Assembly (NCBI GenBank): GCA_034190875.2
Contig: CM067345.1
Location: 26,814,415 to 26,878,414 of the forward strand
Origin: Urechis unicinctus
Lineage: Eukaryota > Annelida > Polychaeta > Xenopneusta > Urechidae
Direction: 5' to 3'
Length of the DNA stretch: 64,000 nt
The notes below the pieces were generated by a model that did not search any database, had not been told where the DNA came from, and was given only the letters and a program-made list of their open reading frames with translations. Below, piece after piece: positions 59,247-64,000 of the stretch. Position 1 is the first letter of the stretch; every line of letters starts with the position of its first letter. The translations under genes and the position numbers were made by a program.

Positions 59247-59445
59247 GGTCCCGTTAATTTGCCGGCAACCTATGTGGAGGAGTCGGGTCCCTTGGGGGTC
59301 GGACCCGACCCGCATTTCTCTCCAGTGAAGCTCACCCTAAATACAACAAAAGTTAACAGGGAGCAAAAATCGATGTGCTGTATTAGCCATGATCTAACGT
59401 ATAGTAGGGATAAGTAGACCAGAACCGCTACTTTCTATACTACTC
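59247..59445 (-). repeat. right inverted repeat of 11.1-kb segment
   Basis: Inverted partner of 48301-48494; see there for shared landmarks. The homology continues inward into the polymerase C-terminal sequence, as on the left after removal of the TTAA element. Confidence 0.7.
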
Positions 59446-59544
59446 GGACTCTTGGGGTTGCTTATGGAGAATGCTAGTGGCGCGCTTTTGGGGAGTGCTA
59501 GTAAAGTTGGACTCTTGGAGGCGCTTTTTGGTAGCGCTTATGGG

Positions 59545-59755
59545 TAACGGTAATGGTAATATTGTAGTTTAACCTCACTTTCAACAATGAGGTGATATCG
59601 CGACACTATTCAGCAACCCGTTTTAGAGATGGGACCGTAATTTAACGTGATCATTCAAGTCACGGAGAACCAGTCAGGTTTTCACAGGTATTGAACCCAC
59701 AACCCGTGGGTCGAAAGGCGACGCAGTAAACCACTTAACCACGGGAACCGACTGG
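59545..59755 (-). mobile_element. tRNA-derived SINE
   Basis: The minus strand begins GGTTCCCGTGGTTAAGTGG with a good pol III A box TGGTTAAGTGG (59731-59741) and, 33 bp on, a B box GGTTCAATACC (59687-59697). The body ends with TTGAAAGTGAGGTTAAACTAC, like the conserved 3' domain of several invertebrate SINEs, then an ATTACC-type tail. It interrupts an about 45-bp tandem repeat (GGGAGTGCTAGT, GGGCTCTTGGTGGCGCTTATG) seen on both sides (59440-59540 and 59755-60040). Confidence 0.7.
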
Positions 59756-60526
59756 TGGCGCTTATACCTCTATCCCACAAAGACCACGAATCCCAATATT
59801 CGTAACTCTATCGTACCTGTATCGTAACTGAATCATAGAGCATCACGAATTGGACCAGAAAATTTGCAAAATTCCACGATTTCTCACGAATCCTAAAATT
59901 TACAATTCGTGGCGATTTGTGGGATTCGTTATTTGTATGGAATAGTAGCATTATGGGGAGTGCTAATTTGGCCACGCTCTTGGTGGCGCTGGTCAGGAGT
60001 GCTAGTTTAGTCGGGCTCTTGGTGGCTCTTATGGAGAGTGAAGTCGAGCAGTCGATCCATCTTAAGTATGACCTGAAATTATGACATCAGATGATCATCA
60101 TCGTGAATCGGGAATGAACTCCGCGCTGACGATGAAGTTCCTTGCGACTGTTCGAGGGCGGAGCTTACTGCGCCCCTCGTTAAACCACGTGACGCTCGTA
60201 CTCACAATTTATTCTTTCATTCATGGGGACATGATGACAACGCGTTGGTGGGCTGGTGAGGTACCCAGCCGAATCCAGCCGCCACAAGACACTTGTCCCT
60301 GTTGCATTGTTGCGCGACTGATTCACGGCCGCGCAATGAATGGAGCGTCAAAGGAGCTTTTTGTCGTTCATAGGGGGCCTTAATCGGTGCGTAACACGAT
60401 GCCTTCAAGTGGACAAAACTCAAGAAGAGCACGTGAGATGCACATTACCTACTTCACCAATATTAAATGAATTCGAAACAAATTTAAGGTGTGAGGATAA
60501 AATCATGGATCTCAAAAGTTTGCTAT
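59756..60526. other. unique sequence between SINE and MITE
   Basis: Includes the distal units of the about 45-bp repeat up to about 60040. The two overlapping frames near 60.1-60.5 kb show no family. Confidence 0.35.
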
Positions 60527-60534
60527 AGGTCGAT

Positions 60535-60841
60535 CTCGGGTGGGGGGGGGGGGCACTTGGCCTTATTCTGGATAGGGGTGTGCCGCGGGACCTCGAAAAC
60601 CCGTACCCGTCGTACAAGGTCAAAATGGCCAAAAGCATACCCCGTCGTACAAGGTATTATGCGAATGTATAACCCCTCGTACAGATTGAAGCTCAAAAAC
60701 ATACCCCGTCGTACAAGTATGAGGCCAAAAAACCCGTCGTACAAGTCAAGAGGAAAAAAAAAAAAAACATACCCCGTCGCGCGGCACATATGTACTACCT
60801 CTATACCATTAAGTGCCCCACCCCCCCCCCCCCCCCCCGGG
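60535..60841 (+). mobile_element. G-tract-ended MITE, copy 6
   Basis: 307 bp, with 8-bp target duplication AGGTCGAT at 60527-60534 and 60842-60849. Nearly identical to copy 1 inside, with a longer A run (60752-60767) and long G and C end tracts. Confidence 0.9.
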
Positions 60842-60894
60842 AGGTCGATGCAGACTGAGGCAGTCGTGTGCCGGATACATGACGATGTAGGCTT

Positions 60895-61115
60895 GCACTG
60901 GTGTAGGTCAGGGCCGGCTAGTGCAGGCCAGCGCGGAGTGATGCATGCCAGCATGGAATGGTGCAGGTTAGCGCGAGTGGTGCAACCCAGCGCAGAGTGA
61001 TGTAGCCTAGCGCAGAGTGATGTAGCCTGGCGCGGGGTGGTGCAGGTCAGCGCGGGGTGGTGCAGGTTCGCGCGAGTGGTGCAGCCTAGCGAGGAGTGGT
61101 GCTACTCAGCGCGGG
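60895..61115 (+). repeat. about 20-bp GC-rich minisatellite
   Basis: Units such as GTGGTGCAGGTCAGCGCGGG and GTGATGTAGCCTAGCGCAGA, about ten copies. Confidence 0.85.
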
Positions 61116-62047
61116 GCGGGGCACATAAGGTCGGGGTCTCGCCGCCCAGCTCAAGCGGACACAGCTCACTGACTTGCCGGGGCCAGCGTACGAGATATCG
61201 GCGAGGACAACTACCACTAGGGTGCGTTTGAACGAGAATGCGTCGGGCGATCAGCATGCCATCCGGGATGTTTGCTTAAATGCTCTGCCAATAATCTGTA
61301 ATTGACTCCCACATGAACAAATCCCTCAATCTCTAAATCTCACACACACTCTGTGAATGTCATTCGATACCGGGCGTCTTATTTGCTGTATAAACCAGGA
61401 TGGTGCGGCTTCTTCATTGGTCGTATTGGTTTGACTACCTGGGCTTGTCTTAATAACGCCCATTCTGTTGACCTCATCAGCTAACCTGCACCACGAGGCA
61501 GGTAATTTATGTTAATCAGAACTGATCCCTCTCTAACCGTGTGCTTCTGGGGGCGGGGCTAATTGTTGCCGAATATGACCAGCATTAAGGTGCTAGGAAA
61601 TGCCGCTGCGGTGCTGTGTCATGACGCTGCGGTGCTGTGTCAGTGACAATTATCATGTTCATTTTAGGCCGGAAGAGGATATTCACATCGAAACAGGATA
61701 TTCGCACGCTGGCTCGAGGTTATCGTTATGAGAAGGACAACGTCGATTAAATGATGAATGTGAGTGGCATCCTAACGACATCACTTGGTCATCGCAGCGA
61801 CGACCCAGGGAGGTCAAGGGGGCATGTATTATTTAACCATATCTATCAGGCGCTTTTCAGTGAAATTTGATGAAACATGTTATATAATATGGCTAGTTTG
61901 ATAGTGAGTTGTGAGCAATTGCTTTGCAATTGAAAACATTATTTCCGCATTGTGCACAATGTAGAGCTAGAACATGCTTTGGAGGTCAAAACAGAGGCCT
62001 TGATTTGATGGTATCTGGTAGCAACCCTACAATAGCAAATGTCTTTA
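61116..62047. other. unique sequence
   Basis: Contains a 20-bp GCTGCGGTGCTGTGTCA duplication near 61605-61645. No gene recognised. Confidence 0.35.
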
Positions 62048-62347
62048 TTATATACTGAAATCAAGCTTTCCCAGTGACTCCCTCTTCATCATCTCACCAG
62101 AGTAACCCAGTGAGACCCTCTCTCCCATGTCATCATTTAAGTGACCAAGTGGTGGCCCAAATATATTTGACTCATCATTCACTTGTACATAGTAATTACT
62201 GTGACCCATGTTTACATCAGGTTTGGACTGAATAAGCTTAGGTGCAGATGGTGCCAGTCCAAATACCATAATAATATAGCAAACACATTGTACAGTCAGA
62301 ATGATACACTTTATTACTACAACACATAATATCCTTCTTAAACCCAA
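62048..62347 (-). CDS. possible terminal exon, membrane-protein-like
   Basis: Minus frame of 99 codons: a hydrophobic segment (LCVVVIKCIILTVQCVCYII), then a polar tail with NDESNIFGPPLGHLNDDMG and a stop at 62048. It could be the last exon of a membrane protein, but no family is recognised and no upstream exon was found. Confidence 0.25.
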   Translation of the reverse strand: MGLRRILCVVVIKCIILTVQCVCYIIMVFGLAPSAPKLIQSKPDVNMGHSNYYVQVNDESNIFGPPLGHLNDDMGERVSLGYSGEMMKRESLGKLDFSI

Positions 62348-62529
62348 TTGTAAATAAAACGTAACTAGAACATGACATCAAAACATATTTTATGTATTTT
62401 TCTAATCAGGTAGAACAACCAAAGCAAACTGCCCTGGCTCGCTTGTTTTCAGATGTGCACTTCAAGTGGAACTTGCCACAGCACATCACGTCACATCACC
62501 ATCAACACGCCCAACAATGATTATAAATA

Positions 62530-62902
<373 letters not shown>

Positions 62903-63309
62903 TTGTTTGCAGTGACCTACTCTGAAACAATGGTGGGGTAAACCTATCTTTACCATAAACAGTCAACCTTTCCCATCATAAACAATAAACACATTCAACC
63001 TCCATTTCTTCTGAACTTTTTGCATCATGATGTGCAATGACTCCACTTTGAATATTATTTTCGAACTCGATTATTAAAAGACACCCACAAAACTCTTTTT
63101 CAGATAGAAAAAAGGTGCAAGGCTAATTGTGTGAATTATTCTTTTGCAACAAATATATAGAATGGAAGTCCTGTGGGCACCTCCTTGGTGATACACTAAA
63201 CTAAACCTGAAACAAGCAAAATGCATGGCAATCATTGATGCATAAATTGGATTATCAAGAACGATTCGATATTGCAATGGCCTTTACAGGAAATATGTTA
63301 GCATGGATC

Positions 63310-63775
63310 ACTTGATTACACAATTTGTAGCAGAATAGTTTCCAATGGTGCTGAATAAAAAACATTTGGAACTTCCAGAATTCTGCAATAAAACAAGCAT
63401 GTTTGACACTGCTATGATACCTGGTGTAGCAGCGGTGGATTTACATCCGAAATGGCTGTGATGGCCTCTGTTGGCTGGCGCAAAACTGAAACCTGTTGCC
63501 AATTCGCACATATCATGTGCAAATATGAATCAATCACCTGTAACATACAATGCAAAAAGGAATGTTTGGCTTTTAAATAACAACAGCAAAAAGTACGCAT
63601 TCTCAGAAATTAAGTTGAAGCTGGAAGTGTAATTACCTGATCAGTGATTTAGACAAAGCCTTTTAAAACCTAAATCAGATAGTGTCAATAAATATGGCCC
63701 ATGGCGAGCTAGAACAACATCCCGAGGGACCTTTGCTGATATACCACATATCATAGGTTCTTGTACATCATCAGC
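63310..63775 (-). pseudogene. Ulp1/C48-like cysteine protease fragment
   Basis: Minus-strand exon-like blocks. At 63653-63765, after a TTTTTTTTGTCCAG acceptor, the frame reads VPRDVVLARHGPYLLTLSDL. At 63421-63541, after TATGTTACAG, it reads VIDSYLHMICANWQQ with donor GTATCA. At 63308-63390, after TTTTATTGCAG, it reads FWKFQMFFIQHHWKLFCYKL. ITDQ joined to VIDSYLHMI resembles the start of Ulp1/SENP protease domains, and HHW sits where the catalytic His-Trp is expected. The first block changes frame and meets stops before its donor. No clear Asp or catalytic Cys block was found, so this is a tentative, probably mobile-element-derived fragment. Confidence 0.35.
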
Positions 63776-64000
63776 TGGACAAAAAAAACCGACTTCTTTA
63801 TGTTTACTTACCAAAATACATTTTATACATTTAAACATAAGATTAAAAAATAACTCAAAATGAACATGCCATGGTTTCTTTGAAAGTTTTTTGTGTTGTA
63901 TGCACCAAAATAATATTTCAATATCAGTGTTCAATATTGTACATGTATGGAATATATATTGTATTCATTTAATCATTAGATTGATGTAAACCAAGTTAAA

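Noticed and set aside
59680-59756. tRNA gene on the minus strand
   Set aside because: A and B boxes are present, but the body continues into a SINE tail and no intact cloverleaf with acceptor pairing is apparent.
60491-61000. Open frames of 100-169 codons across MITE copies (also at 6.0, 7.3, 12.1, 46.5 and 55.0 kb)
   Set aside because: The MITE is non-coding; frames run through G/C tracts and into flanks, and both strands are open by chance.

Overview
This is a eukaryotic, animal-type window: split genes with GT/AG introns, long microsatellites, many minisatellite arrays, LTR and non-LTR retrotransposon sequence, DNA transposons and a tRNA-derived SINE. The mix (PLAC8-like, MS4A/CD20-like, DUF4806-like and P2RX7-like genes, a Gypsy element of a type common in marine invertebrates) suggests a marine invertebrate such as a mollusc, brachiopod, hemichordate or cephalochordate. 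The sequence alone does not settle which. There is nothing bacterial: no operons, no CRISPR array and no rRNA gene.

Layout. 1-2.2 kb is a 57-bp satellite. 2.5-8.8 kb holds two divergent PLAC8-like genes separated by a 2.4-kb array of 42-bp units. 6-13.5 kb is repeat-rich, with three copies of a short G-tract-ended transposon. 13.6-14.2 kb is a dead non-LTR reverse transcriptase. 16.4-21.9 kb is a minus-strand four-transmembrane MS4A/CD20-like gene whose introns hold a 1.9-kb 38-bp satellite and a dead hAT transposase. 23.0-25.4 kb is a minus-strand DUF4806-like gene with at least three reading-frame faults. 27.1-28.7 kb is the 3' end of a LINE. 31.28-36.23 kb is a complete-length Gypsy element with apparently identical LTRs and a CACAA target duplication, but with frame breaks in pol. 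36-46.5 kb is dispersed repeats, degenerate coding traces and two more minisatellites.

48.3-59.4 kb is the most interesting part. It is an 11.1-kb segment bounded by about 195-bp inverted repeats. Just inside the left repeat sits a 4.96-kb TTAA-flanked element with perfect 16-bp inverted termini, which carries a P2RX7-like gene and a convergent transposase-like gene. Immediately beyond it, and continuous with the left repeat once the insert is removed, lies a degenerate protein-primed family-B DNA polymerase of Polinton/Maverick type. A second dead P2RX7-like gene and a 280-bp MITE lie further in. A SINE, a sixth MITE and a degenerate Ulp1-like protease trace complete the right end.

Almost all coding sequence here is mobile-element derived or damaged. 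The best host genes are the PLAC8-like pair and the MS4A-like gene. Several frame breaks fall in short homopolymers, so some of the apparent decay could be assembly error.
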